A DNA stretch of 7,283 nt from Flavobacteriales bacterium UBA7443. GTDB lineage: Bacteria > Bacteroidota > Bacteroidia > Flavobacteriales_D > Sanyastnellaceae. The position numbers were made by a program, and so were the translations under genes. The stretch spans positions 1 through 7,283 of the forward strand of contig DLQB01000142.1 of NCBI GenBank assembly GCA_002477505.1. Reading direction: 5' to 3'. Below, piece by piece: positions 1-5,908 of the stretch. Below the pieces are notes generated by a model. The model saw only the letters and a program-made list of their open reading frames with translations. It did no database searches and had not been told where the DNA came from. Position 1 is the stretch's first letter, and each line of letters opens with the position of its first letter.

Positions 1-96
1 TGGTTGCGCTGCACCTTTCAAAATCCATTCACTACCGAAGCTGTGTCCACTTCAATCTTGGATCGGTTGGAAGCGTTGGGCCGGGAACTGGATTAA
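1..96 (+). CDS. C-terminal fragment, possible PLP-dependent group II decarboxylase (partial)
   Basis: Frame 1 is open from the first base and ends at TAA 94-96, giving 31 residues of a protein whose start lies outside the window. The visible tail contains LRCTFQNPFTTE followed by a short helix ending in LEALGRELD. This resembles the closing segment of group II pyridoxal-phosphate-dependent decarboxylases (aromatic amino acid or diaminobutyrate decarboxylase type), which often end with an LR-x-T-x-x-NP-x-TT strand and a final helix. That match is from memory of the family and only about 30 residues can be judged, so the product name is tentative; the reading frame itself is well supported. The gene converges on the small secreted protein on the other strand, with 18 bp between the stops and no clear terminator hairpin between them. 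Confidence 0.5.
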   Translation, partial: WLRCTFQNPFTTEAVSTSILDRLEALGRELD

Positions 97-114
97 ACCC
101 ATTCCAGCAACGAA

Positions 115-447
115 TCAATACAACAGGTGCTGTTTGGACTTGTTGCGCCAGCCAGCCTGGTTCTTGTACGGCACAAAAAAGATTTTCAAATCACTTTGGT
201 TTCCGTACTCCGCGAAGAAGATTTTATGATCCGCTTGGTTGGCGTAATCCACGAAATACCACAATCCCTCGTTTCCTTTCGCTTGGTTGGCATAGTCGAC
301 CTTGAACACTTTTAAGTCGCACTGATTTTCGTAGTCAACGACAAAAACAGCTACGTCGGCTTGATTCGCATATTGGGCGGAAAACACGTTTTGCGCTTGA
401 GTCGATAGCGCGCCGAAAAAAAGGATGAAGGCAAAAGTGTAACGCAT
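115..447 (-). CDS. Secreted DUF6150-type repeat protein
   Basis: A 110-residue protein of unknown function. Residues 1-18 form a signal peptide (MRY, hydrophobic FAFILFFGAL, then STQA with probable cleavage before Q19), so it should be periplasmic or secreted. The mature part is almost entirely six tandem units with core Y-x-N-Q-[A/S/C], usually followed by D, preceded by alternating hydrophobic residues (VFVVDY, IFFAEY). It ends in a basic tail, GWRNKSKQHLLY. This layout matches my recollection of the Bacteroidota DUF6150 family; no enzymatic motif is visible. The ATG at 447 was chosen because it puts the signal peptide at the N-terminus. An in-frame ATG at 498 would add 17 polar, proline-containing residues ahead of it. 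No Shine-Dalgarno or TAnnTTTG promoter was found just upstream. One unit has Cys in place of Ala (residue 43), the only Cys in the mature protein. The gene is monocistronic on this strand unless glmS transcription reads into it. Confidence 0.75.
   Translation of the reverse strand: MRYTFAFILFFGALSTQAQNVFSAQYANQADVAVFVVDYENQCDLKVFKVDYANQAKGNEGLWYFVDYANQADHKIFFAEYGNQSDLKIFFVPYKNQAGWRNKSKQHLLY
151..387 (-). repeat. Six in-frame tandem repeats, about 39 bp each, coding for F-x-V-x-Y-x-N-Q-A-D units
   Basis: The mature part of the small secreted protein consists of six units: VFSAQYANQADVA, VFVVDYENQCDLK, VFKVDYANQAKGNEGL, WYFVDYANQADHK, IFFAEYGNQSDLK and IFFVPYKNQAG. Four of the first five are 13 residues (39 bp) long; the third has a 3-residue insertion (KGNEGL). 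At DNA level the repeated core reads on the + strand as a recurring ttggttggcgta-like string. The units have diverged in sequence while Tyr, Asn and Gln are kept in every one, which points to selection on the protein and not to a recent DNA expansion. Confidence 0.85.
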
Positions 448-505
448 GACGGATAGGATGTTGATGGGCTTAGGGGGATTGGATTCGAATGATCTCATCA
501 GTGCC

Positions 506-529
506 TGAGGCGTTCAGCCTTGTTTTTTT
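506..529 (+). terminator. Weak candidate intrinsic terminator, + strand
   Basis: A short stem AGGC (508-511) / GCCT (517-520) with loop GTTCA, extendable by two wobble pairs, is followed by TG and a run of seven T (523-529). The geometry fits an intrinsic terminator for rightward transcription, but the stem is short. The only rightward gene upstream ends at 96, and 400 bp of antisense gene lies between. It could stop readthrough antisense to the small secreted gene, or be chance. Confidence 0.25.
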
Positions 530-629
530 GGAGGCGTATTGTCCCCGGAAGAGCCCCTAGGGCCATTCAAGAACATGATCTTAGAACCCTGATCAATGGA
601 TCTTTTTCGTTTTCAAATTCTCTTTTGCC

Positions 630-2477
630 TCATTCGACCGTAACGGATTTCGCTAGATTTCGTGGCTGATCCACATTGCATTCGCGCAGGACGGCAATAT
701 GGTAACTCAACAACTGGAGCGGAATGGTCGTCAATAAAGGCGCCAATGCCTGATCACACTTGGGGATTTCGATGACGAATTCAGCTAAGGATTTCAAGTC
801 GCTGTTGCCGGAAGTGACCAATGCTACCAACCGGCCGCCTCGCGCTTTGACCTCTTGAACATTTGAAACCACTTTTTCATAAACGTCGTCCGCTGTAGCC
901 ACGAAGAATACGGGCATTTCTTCGTCGATCAAAGCAATGGGACCATGTTTCATTTCGGCAGACGGATATCCTTCTGCATGGATGTAACTAATTTCTTTCA
1001 GCTTCAGCGCACCTTCGAGTGCCACGGGGAAGTTCACACCTCGCCCCAAATAGAGTGCATTTTCGTTGTGCTGAAATTTGACCGCTATTTCTTTGATTTT
1101 TGCATCTTGTTTGAGCAGCTGTTCAACCTTTTCAGGAATGGAATTCAACTCAACGAGGAGGCGACTGAAGCGCTTGCTTGAAAGGTTGCCATTGCGCTGG
1201 CCTACGTGCATCGCAATCAAAGTAAGCACGGTCAACTGGGCCGTGAAGGCTTTGGTTGATGCAACGCCAATTTCGGGTCCGGCGTGGGTGTATGCCCCAC
1301 TGTCTGTTTCCCGCGCAATGCTTGAGCCTACTACATTGCAAATGCCGAATACATGAGCTCCTTGTTCTTTCGCCAAGCGAATGGCAGCAAGCGTATCGGC
1401 TGTTTCGCCGGATTGGGATATGGCAATGACGACATCGTCGGAGCGGATGATGGGATTCCGGTACCGAAACTCTGAGGCGTATTCCACTTCAACCGGGATT
1501 CGGGCAAAATCTTCGAACAAGTATTCAGCCACCAAACCAGCATGCCAGCTCGTCCCGCAAGCAATGATCAGGATGCGTTGTGCGCCTTCCCATCGTTTCC
1601 AGTGTTGGTCGATGCCCGATAATTTGATTTCGTTTCGCTGGATGCTCATCCGGCCTCGGAATGAATCATGAATGGAATTGGGTTGCTCAAAGATTTCTTT
1701 GAGCATGAAATGGTCGAAGCCGCCCTTTTCGATGGCTTCGATTTGCAACTCCAACTCATGCACTTCGGGCGTAATCTTGACATTGTCCAAGTTGCGGATG
1801 ATCAATCCCTCTTCCCGATGCATGACCGCCACTTCTTCGTCGTCCAAGTAGATGACGTTTTGAGTGTATTCTACAATCGGGGTAGCGTCAGAAGCAACGA
1901 AGTATTCATTTTCGGCGCCAACACCAATGACCAGCGGACTCGACTTTCGCGCCGCCACCAGCAAATTAGGCATACTGGCGTCCATTACGACAATGGCATA
2001 AGCTCCTTCGACTTCGCGCAATGCAATTTGAATCGCTTCACAAATCGTTGAATCGGTCCGGTTTTGAACCTCTTCGATCAAATGAATCAGGACTTCCGTG
2101 TCAGTGTCACTGACAAAGGCATGACCACTGGCTTCTAAACTTTTACGAAGCGCTTCGTAGTTCTCGATGATGCCATTGTGAATGATAGAGAGTCGTCCGA
2201 GCCGAGCCGTGTGGGGGTGTGCATTGACATCGTTGGGCGGTCCATGGGTAGCCCACCGTGTGTGCCCAATCCCACTGGATCCGGAAGTGTCAGCGTCGCC
2301 TACGAAATCAAGGAGGTCTTGGACCTTTCCCTTTTTTTTGTAAACAGTGAGTTCGTCGTTGTCCTGTTGCAAGGCGACTCCAGCGCTGTCATAGCCCCGG
2401 TATTCCAGGCGCTGCAACCCTTTGATGATGATAGGAAACGCGTCCTTTTCACCGATGTATCCTACAATTCCACACAT
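630..2477 (-). CDS. glmS: Glutamine--fructose-6-phosphate aminotransferase (isomerizing)
   Basis: Makes glucosamine-6-phosphate from fructose-6-phosphate and glutamine in the cytoplasm, the first committed step to UDP-GlcNAc for peptidoglycan and lipid A. The 615-residue protein is full length (E. coli GlmS is 609). The N-terminal glutaminase domain (about 2-220) begins MCGIVGYIG with nucleophile Cys2, and has GHTRWATHG (71-79) and NGIIENY (101-107). The first sugar isomerase domain (about 290-430) has ACGTSWHAG (306-314) and SQSGETADT (354-362). The second (about 460-600) has LGRG (477-480) and the helix starting EGALKLKEISYIHAEGYPSAE (from 488). The C-terminal tail DQPRNLAKSVTVE carries Lys610, equivalent to the Schiff-base Lys603 of E. 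coli. The start is fixed because Cys2 must become N-terminal. It is last in a leftward cluster, 39 bp after the DUF4270 gene, with a possible promoter of its own in the gap. No glmS ribozyme is expected in this phylum and none was seen. A run of eight A on the coding strand (2332-2339) lies in the YKKKGK segment without breaking the frame. Confidence 0.98.
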   Translation of the reverse strand: MCGIVGYIGEKDAFPIIIKGLQRLEYRGYDSAGVALQQDNDELTVYKKKGKVQDLLDFVGDADTSGSSGIGHTRWATHGPPNDVNAHPHTARLGRLSIIHNGIIENYEALRKSLEASGHAFVSDTDTEVLIHLIEEVQNRTDSTICEAIQIALREVEGAYAIVVMDASMPNLLVAARKSSPLVIGVGAENEYFVASDATPIVEYTQNVIYLDDEEVAVMHREEGLIIRNLDNVKITPEVHELELQIEAIEKGGFDHFMLKEIFEQPNSIHDSFRGRMSIQRNEIKLSGIDQHWKRWEGAQRILIIACGTSWHAGLVAEYLFEDFARIPVEVEYASEFRYRNPIIRSDDVVIAISQSGETADTLAAIRLAKEQGAHVFGICNVVGSSIARETDSGAYTHAGPEIGVASTKAFTAQLTVLTLIAMHVGQRNGNLSSKRFSRLLVELNSIPEKVEQLLKQDAKIKEIAVKFQHNENALYLGRGVNFPVALEGALKLKEISYIHAEGYPSAEMKHGPIALIDEEMPVFFVATADDVYEKVVSNVQEVKARGGRLVALVTSGNSDLKSLAEFVIEIPKCDQALAPLLTTIPLQLLSYHIAVLRECNVDQPRNLAKSVTVE

Positions 2478-2499
2478 GTCGCCTTGAGATTTATCCTAA

Positions 2500-2507
2500 C
2501 AAAAATA
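2500..2507 (-). promoter_or_regulatory. Possible -7 element upstream of glmS
   Basis: On the minus strand the 39-bp gap between the DUF4270 stop and the glmS start reads TATTTTTG, a full match to the Bacteroidota -7 consensus TAnnTTTG, 22 bp before the glmS ATG. The nearest upstream TTG triplets (2534-2539) sit about 26 bp away instead of the usual 19-21, so the -33 half is poor. If active it would let glmS be expressed apart from the upstream genes. The element is short enough to arise by chance. Confidence 0.3.
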
Positions 2508-2516
2508 CGAAACGAA

Positions 2517-3872
2517 TCATTCGCTCCATGTCACAACAATACGGGCGTCTCGACGAACACCCGTTGTATCCGTTAGGGGTGTTTCCGCATCTGGCCCATT
2601 CAAGCGCACTCCGGCCAGTGAAATTCCACCACGGGAAGCTACAACGTACAGGTCATCGCTGGCGAGTGTGCCATTCAGCATGCCTTGGAAAGTTTGGGAA
2701 ATATTGAACCGGTACGCTTGTTCGACGGGATCGTAATTGCCATTGATGTTCAATCCAATGGAGTTTTGATCCGGGGTTGAAATCGCTTGTCCGTCTTCAT
2801 TTTCGGTCAGGATGAAAAGATCGGTAGGAATGGGATAGCGGGCATCATTGTTTTCAGGAGCAACCGGTAAAAACAGTTCTGCTTTGTGCACAGCACGGTC
2901 CTCGTCCCGTTGTTCATTCCACTCCATGAGTTCCGGAAAACGAATGCGTGTTTTGAGGCCTGCTCCAGAAAACACTCCGGCGATTTCGTTGCCGGGAACA
3001 GAAGCGATCATCGGTTCATCCAATGCTTGAAAAGGCGGGTACCAGCTGTGGGAAAACAAGTTGTTCCGTACGCACAGCGTGCTGATATTAAATTCGAAAA
3101 CCGTGGTATCAGTGGTGTTGTGAAAGTGCAGGGTCATTTTACTGATCCCGCTGCTGATATCGATGCCCACTGCACCAGAACCACCCATTGTGGGATCGGG
3201 CAACACCTTGATGCCTGGGAAATACTCATTCCAAGATTGATTCGAATCGTACACTTCGGCCCCGGCATCCAGAAGACGCTGTCCAAAATCATTGTTGAGG
3301 TAGATTCGGACTTGCGGCGCGAGCGTGTCATCACCTAGGTAGAGGCTTTGGCCAGGATTGAGAACCGTTGGCTGCTGTGTCGCATCTACAAGCGCTTCTT
3401 CTACGTGAGGAAAGGACTGGTTGGAATAATAACTGGTGTCTGCGCTCAACGTATCCGCCAATTCGTAAACTTGAACGGCCTGGGGGCTGAGTTCGCCGTA
3501 GGAGGCTCCGGTGTATCGCAAGGAGAGATAGACGCTGTCAATGGTCGGTGCTTCGCCAAAGTCAAAATCCGGTTCAATGAGCCGCAATTGAGTGACAAAC
3601 CCAGCGGAGTGCATACCAAACTTTGGGTGCTCCATGTTTCCCAAAATGGCAGTGCTCAATCCTCTGGCAGGTCCGCCGCCTGTCTCTAGGCTATCCTCTC
3701 GCACCGTGACGAATTCCATTGCAATGGTATCCGTTTGGTAAAGCGTGAGCAAATCGTCCTGTGCGTATTCGAGCCCCACTTCCGTATCGGGTCGTTTACA
3801 TCCTGCGAGGATGGCTATCCCTCCTATACTAGCCCAGACTGCCGCGTGCGTTCCGGCGATGAGTTTCAACAT
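2517..3872 (-). CDS. DUF4270 family lipoprotein
   Basis: A 451-residue envelope lipoprotein of unknown function. The N-terminus has a short basic start, a hydrophobic stretch and the lipobox LAGC, with Cys25 as the lipidated residue, so signal peptidase II processing is expected. The residues after Cys (KRPDTE) do not clearly match the known surface-export signals of this phylum, so outer-leaflet exposure is undecided. The mature part is rich in predicted beta strands and in D, T and N, with no catalytic motif that I can see. Assignment to DUF4270 rests on length, lipobox, overall character and especially context: this family commonly sits beside the short starch-synthase-like gene, glmS and panC in Bacteroidota, as here. 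It starts 17 bp after the starch-synthase-like stop and ends 39 bp before glmS, so it is probably co-transcribed with both. The ATG at 3872 gives a well-formed signal peptide. Family membership is fairly sure; function is unknown. Confidence 0.85.
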   Translation of the reverse strand: MLKLIAGTHAAVWASIGGIAILAGCKRPDTEVGLEYAQDDLLTLYQTDTIAMEFVTVREDSLETGGGPARGLSTAILGNMEHPKFGMHSAGFVTQLRLIEPDFDFGEAPTIDSVYLSLRYTGASYGELSPQAVQVYELADTLSADTSYYSNQSFPHVEEALVDATQQPTVLNPGQSLYLGDDTLAPQVRIYLNNDFGQRLLDAGAEVYDSNQSWNEYFPGIKVLPDPTMGGSGAVGIDISSGISKMTLHFHNTTDTTVFEFNISTLCVRNNLFSHSWYPPFQALDEPMIASVPGNEIAGVFSGAGLKTRIRFPELMEWNEQRDEDRAVHKAELFLPVAPENNDARYPIPTDLFILTENEDGQAISTPDQNSIGLNINGNYDPVEQAYRFNISQTFQGMLNGTLASDDLYVVASRGGISLAGVRLNGPDAETPLTDTTGVRRDARIVVTWSE

Positions 3873-3889
3873 GCCGCGAAGTTCAACAA

Positions 3890-4717
3890 TTACGAGACAG
3901 CCTCAGCCTTTCCCTCCAAAATCGAATCGTAAAAATTGTTTATATCGCCGACATAACCCTCTTCACCGTGATAGTTGAGCATGGGCAATCCGGTCGCTTT
4001 CATCGCGTCCATCGTAGCATCACTGATGTTTTCAGACCCTACGATCAATCCATCAGCATGCGCAATGGCCAAGTTGTTCAAGGCGTCAAAAGTAGGAGTG
4101 GCAATGGGCTCCAATGACTCTTCGCTCAAGCCATCAGCCTTCATTTTTTCTGCCATTCTTGCATCTAAACTTCCCTCAAACCCTTCGTCGTAGATGCTGC
4201 AAATCACTTTGCTCTCAGCGAAGTATGGATCTTTATTGAAGACCTGCTTCAAGTAGAGGGGTGCTAAGCTGGTCATCCATCCGTTGCAGTGAATAATATC
4301 CGGGGCCCATCCAAGTTTTTTCACGGTTTCCAGAACACCTCTAACGAAGAAGATGCTCCGCTCATCGTTGTCTTCGAACATCTTGTCCTTTGCATCGTGC
4401 AGAACGGCTTTGCGCTTGAAGTATTCTTCATTGTCGATGAAGTAAACCTGCATTCGAGCCGTAGGGATGGATGCGACTTTGATGACCAGCGGGTGATCGG
4501 TATCGTCGACATTTAGGTTCATGCCGGACAATCGGATTACCTCATGCAGCTGGTGCCGGCGTTCGTTGATTTTTCCAAATCGTGGAGTGAAAACACGGAT
4601 CTCTCTACCTTTTTCATGCACTCCTTGAGGCAAATTTCTGCTGACTGAACTCATTTGGGTAGCTGGCAAAAATGGAACAATATGTTGCGATATGTAGAGG
4701 ATTCTTGCTTTCTCCAT
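3890..4717 (-). CDS. Stand-alone starch/glycogen synthase N-terminal domain (GT5-like), probably not a normal GlgA
   Basis: A 275-residue cytoplasmic protein matching only the N-terminal lobe of GT5 glycogen/starch synthases, which normally run to about 480 residues with two Rossmann lobes. The family is shown by ARILYISQHIVPF at the start, HEKGREIRVFTPRFG (about 34-48), YFIDNEEYFKRK (92-103) and DIIHCNGWMTSLAPLYLK (140-157, the place of the DVVHAHDWHAGLAP segment in GlgA). Two catalytic features are absent. The KTGGL nucleotide-sugar loop expected near residues 15-20 is replaced by PATQMSS, and the HDWH motif reads CNGWM. No C-terminal lobe follows: the DUF4270 gene begins 17 bp downstream, leaving no remnant. 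Similar short proteins are annotated 'glycogen/starch synthase' across Bacteroidota in this same neighbourhood, so I take it as a conserved form and not a recent truncation. Ordinary ADP-glucose transfer looks unlikely; sugar-nucleotide sensing or a scaffold role is inference. It is the first gene of the leftward cluster, diverging from panC. Confidence 0.88.
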   Translation of the reverse strand: MEKARILYISQHIVPFLPATQMSSVSRNLPQGVHEKGREIRVFTPRFGKINERRHQLHEVIRLSGMNLNVDDTDHPLVIKVASIPTARMQVYFIDNEEYFKRKAVLHDAKDKMFEDNDERSIFFVRGVLETVKKLGWAPDIIHCNGWMTSLAPLYLKQVFNKDPYFAESKVICSIYDEGFEGSLDARMAEKMKADGLSEESLEPIATPTFDALNNLAIAHADGLIVGSENISDATMDAMKATGLPMLNYHGEEGYVGDINNFYDSILEGKAEAVS

Positions 4718-4750
4718 GAGGCCAGTAAATTGGTTAGTTCAACAGACTCT

Positions 4751-4781
4751 CAAATATACGTATTTTCGGCGAATAATCCAA
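4751..4781 (-). promoter_or_regulatory. Probable Bacteroidota-type promoter of the starch-synthase-like / DUF4270 / glmS cluster
   Basis: On the minus strand, TTG (4781-4779) is followed after exactly 20 bp by TATATTTG (4758-4751), matching the Bacteroidota sigma-factor consensus TTG-N19-21-TAnnTTTG. Transcription would start around 4744-4746, giving a leader of about 28 nt before the ATG at 4717. It lies in the 91-bp divergent gap shared with panC. This is the best promoter match in the window. Confidence 0.65.
4761..4768 (+). promoter_or_regulatory. Weak candidate -7 element for panC
   Basis: TATTTTCG on the + strand is one base off TAnnTTTG, about 40 bp before the panC ATG at 4809. It abuts the opposite-facing TATATTTG across an ATACGTAT palindrome (4756-4763). 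No TTG is found at the expected distance upstream (the nearest, 4730-4732, is 28 bp away), so support is weak. Confidence 0.25.
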
Positions 4782-4808
4782 GTAAACAGGCGCTTTAGAC
4801 TGATTCAT

Positions 4809-5654
4809 ATGGTTGTTATACACGGCAAAAGGGAGCTGGACGATTTTCTACAGCCTCATCGGCTGAAGGGCATAAATGTTGGTTTTGTTCCAACCATGGG
4901 AGCCTTGCATGCGGGCCATGCTTCGCTGCTGCGACAAGCGAGGACTGAATCAAAACTGGTGGTCTTGAGCATTTTTGTGAACCCTACGCAGTTCAATGAT
5001 TCCTCAGATTATTCGAATTATCCGTCTACCATCGAACCGGATCTTGAGCTTGCGCGTTCTGAAGGAGTAGATGTGGTGTTTCTGCCTGAGGTGAAAAATA
5101 TCTATGGCGATAGTGCGCACGCTGAAACCTCGGATTACGGCTCGCTTACGCGCGTTTTTGAAGGTGAAAAGCGAACAGGTCACTTCGATGGCGTAGTGAC
5201 GGTGGTTCGGCGGCTTTTCAACATTGTGCAGCCGCAAATGGCATTCTTCGGCGAGAAGGACTTGCAACAATTGGCCGTCATTCGGCACCTGGCAAGGTTG
5301 GAGTTTCCTTCCATCCGAATTGTCGGATGCCCGTTGATTCGTGATGCGGATGGCCTAGCTTTGAGCAGTCGAAATGTGCGCATTCCCAAGGAGGGTCGAG
5401 TCCATGCTTTGAAGCTTCACGAAGCCCTGCTGAACGTGGCGCAGGCAGCGGACACCCAGAACTCTATTGGAAGCGCAGTGGAGGCAAACCGCAAGGCTTT
5501 GTCTGAGAATGAACACATCCAATTGGAGTATTTTGACGCGGTAAACGGAGAAAGTTTTGAGGTGTTGAAGGGCAATGAGGTGCCGAAAGGAGCTTTTGCG
5601 ATCGTGGCGGCTGTTGTGTCAGGAGTGCGCCTCATCGACAATTGCCGTCTGTGA
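4809..5654 (+). CDS. panC: Pantoate--beta-alanine ligase (pantothenate synthetase)
   Basis: Joins pantoate and beta-alanine with ATP to give pantothenate, the last step before CoA synthesis; cytoplasmic. The protein has 281 residues, the usual PanC length. Family signatures in order are VGFVPTMGALHAGH (24-37, the HxGH nucleotide-binding motif, with Ala where Glu is common), SIFVNPTQF (54-62), EGEKRTGHFDGVVTVV (118-133), FGEKDLQQL (147-155, with Leu where Tyr is usual) and IRDADGLALSSRN (177-189, containing the KMSKS-like SSRN). No key residue is missing. The frame stays open upstream to an ATG at 4716, but that would add 31 basic, non-conserved residues and overlap the opposite gene's start, so the ATG at 4809 opening MVVIHGKREL is preferred. 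panC diverges from the starch-synthase-like gene and is followed after 72 bp by tatA. No panB or panD is in the window. Confidence 0.97.
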   Translation: MVVIHGKRELDDFLQPHRLKGINVGFVPTMGALHAGHASLLRQARTESKLVVLSIFVNPTQFNDSSDYSNYPSTIEPDLELARSEGVDVVFLPEVKNIYGDSAHAETSDYGSLTRVFEGEKRTGHFDGVVTVVRRLFNIVQPQMAFFGEKDLQQLAVIRHLARLEFPSIRIVGCPLIRDADGLALSSRNVRIPKEGRVHALKLHEALLNVAQAADTQNSIGSAVEANRKALSENEHIQLEYFDAVNGESFEVLKGNEVPKGAFAIVAAVVSGVRLIDNCRL

Positions 5655-5671
5655 TGTTGGTAACGTCCGCC

Positions 5672-5699
5672 TTGGACTGGGCTGAAATTGATATTTTCT
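5672..5699 (+). promoter_or_regulatory. Weak candidate promoter for tatA and following genes
   Basis: In the 72-bp gap after panC, TTG (5672-5674) is followed after 17 bp by TATTTTCT (5692-5699), an imperfect match to TAnnTTTG with spacing at the short end. It would give a leader of roughly 20-25 nt to the tatA ATG at 5727. Readthrough from panC is an equally good explanation, since no terminator hairpin is seen in the gap. Confidence 0.25.
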
Positions 5700-5726
5700 T
5701 CTGAAATTCGCACAAAACATTGCATC

Positions 5727-5894
5727 ATGGGAGCCGTAGGACCAGGTCAAATTATTGTCATCGCACTGATTGTGTTGCTTCTTTTTGGAGGGAGAAAGAT
5801 TCCAGAACTCATGAAGGGACTGGGCAAAGGCGTAAAGGAATTCAAGGATGCAACGAATCCTGAATCCGATAGCGACAAAGAGGAGAAAGAATAG
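5727..5894 (+). CDS. tatA: Sec-independent protein translocase subunit TatA/TatE family
   Basis: A 55-residue inner-membrane subunit that forms the pore of the twin-arginine pathway, which exports folded proteins. Residues 1-8 (MGAVGPGQ) are the short N-terminal segment, 9-20 a single membrane helix (IIVIALIVLLLF), and 20-21 the conserved FG hinge. Residues 23-39 form an amphipathic helix (RKIPELMKGLGKGVKEF), followed by an acidic, charged tail ending in DKEEKE. The ATG at 5727 is chosen over the in-frame ATG at 5688 because TatA proteins begin just before the membrane helix. The polar N-terminus (Gln8) and small size fit TatA better than TatB. tatC is not in the window. The gene is followed after 14 bp by the lytic transglycosylase gene, so the two are probably co-transcribed. 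Confidence 0.93.
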   Translation: MGAVGPGQIIVIALIVLLLFGGRKIPELMKGLGKGVKEFKDATNPESDSDKEEKE

Positions 5895-5908
5895 CCAGCG
5901 TGCGGAGA

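Noticed and set aside
127..315. Rightward open frame antisense to the Y-x-N-Q repeats
   Set aside because: It is the mirror of a repetitive coding sequence; the repeat units explain the long open frame, and the minus-strand product has a signal peptide and a conserved pattern.
151..387. CRISPR-like periodic repeat
   Set aside because: The 39-bp period is continuous coding sequence with no spacers and diverged units.
448..498. 17-codon upstream extension of the small secreted protein
   Set aside because: It would place polar, proline-containing residues ahead of a complete signal peptide that begins at the ATG at 447.
555..562. CCCTAGGG palindrome and the nearby TGATC/GATCA hairpin (576-595) after glmS
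   Set aside because: The palindrome has no loop, the hairpin has only five pairs with a 10-base loop, and neither is followed by a T run on the minus strand, so neither supports a glmS terminator call.
1668..2051. 127-codon rightward open frame inside glmS
   Set aside because: It lies wholly antisense to a highly conserved gene, and its product shows no domain or signal.
2478..2516. glmS ribozyme upstream of glmS
   Set aside because: The gap is only 39 bp, far too short, and this ribozyme is known from Gram-positive bacteria.
4716..4808. 31-codon N-terminal extension of PanC
   Set aside because: The extension is basic, not part of any PanC family region, overlaps the opposite gene's start codon and covers the probable promoters; the ATG at 4809 gives the normal length.
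5688..5726. 13-codon N-terminal extension of TatA
   Set aside because: TatA proteins begin right before the membrane helix; the extension would put charged residues ahead of the MGAVGPGQ segment.
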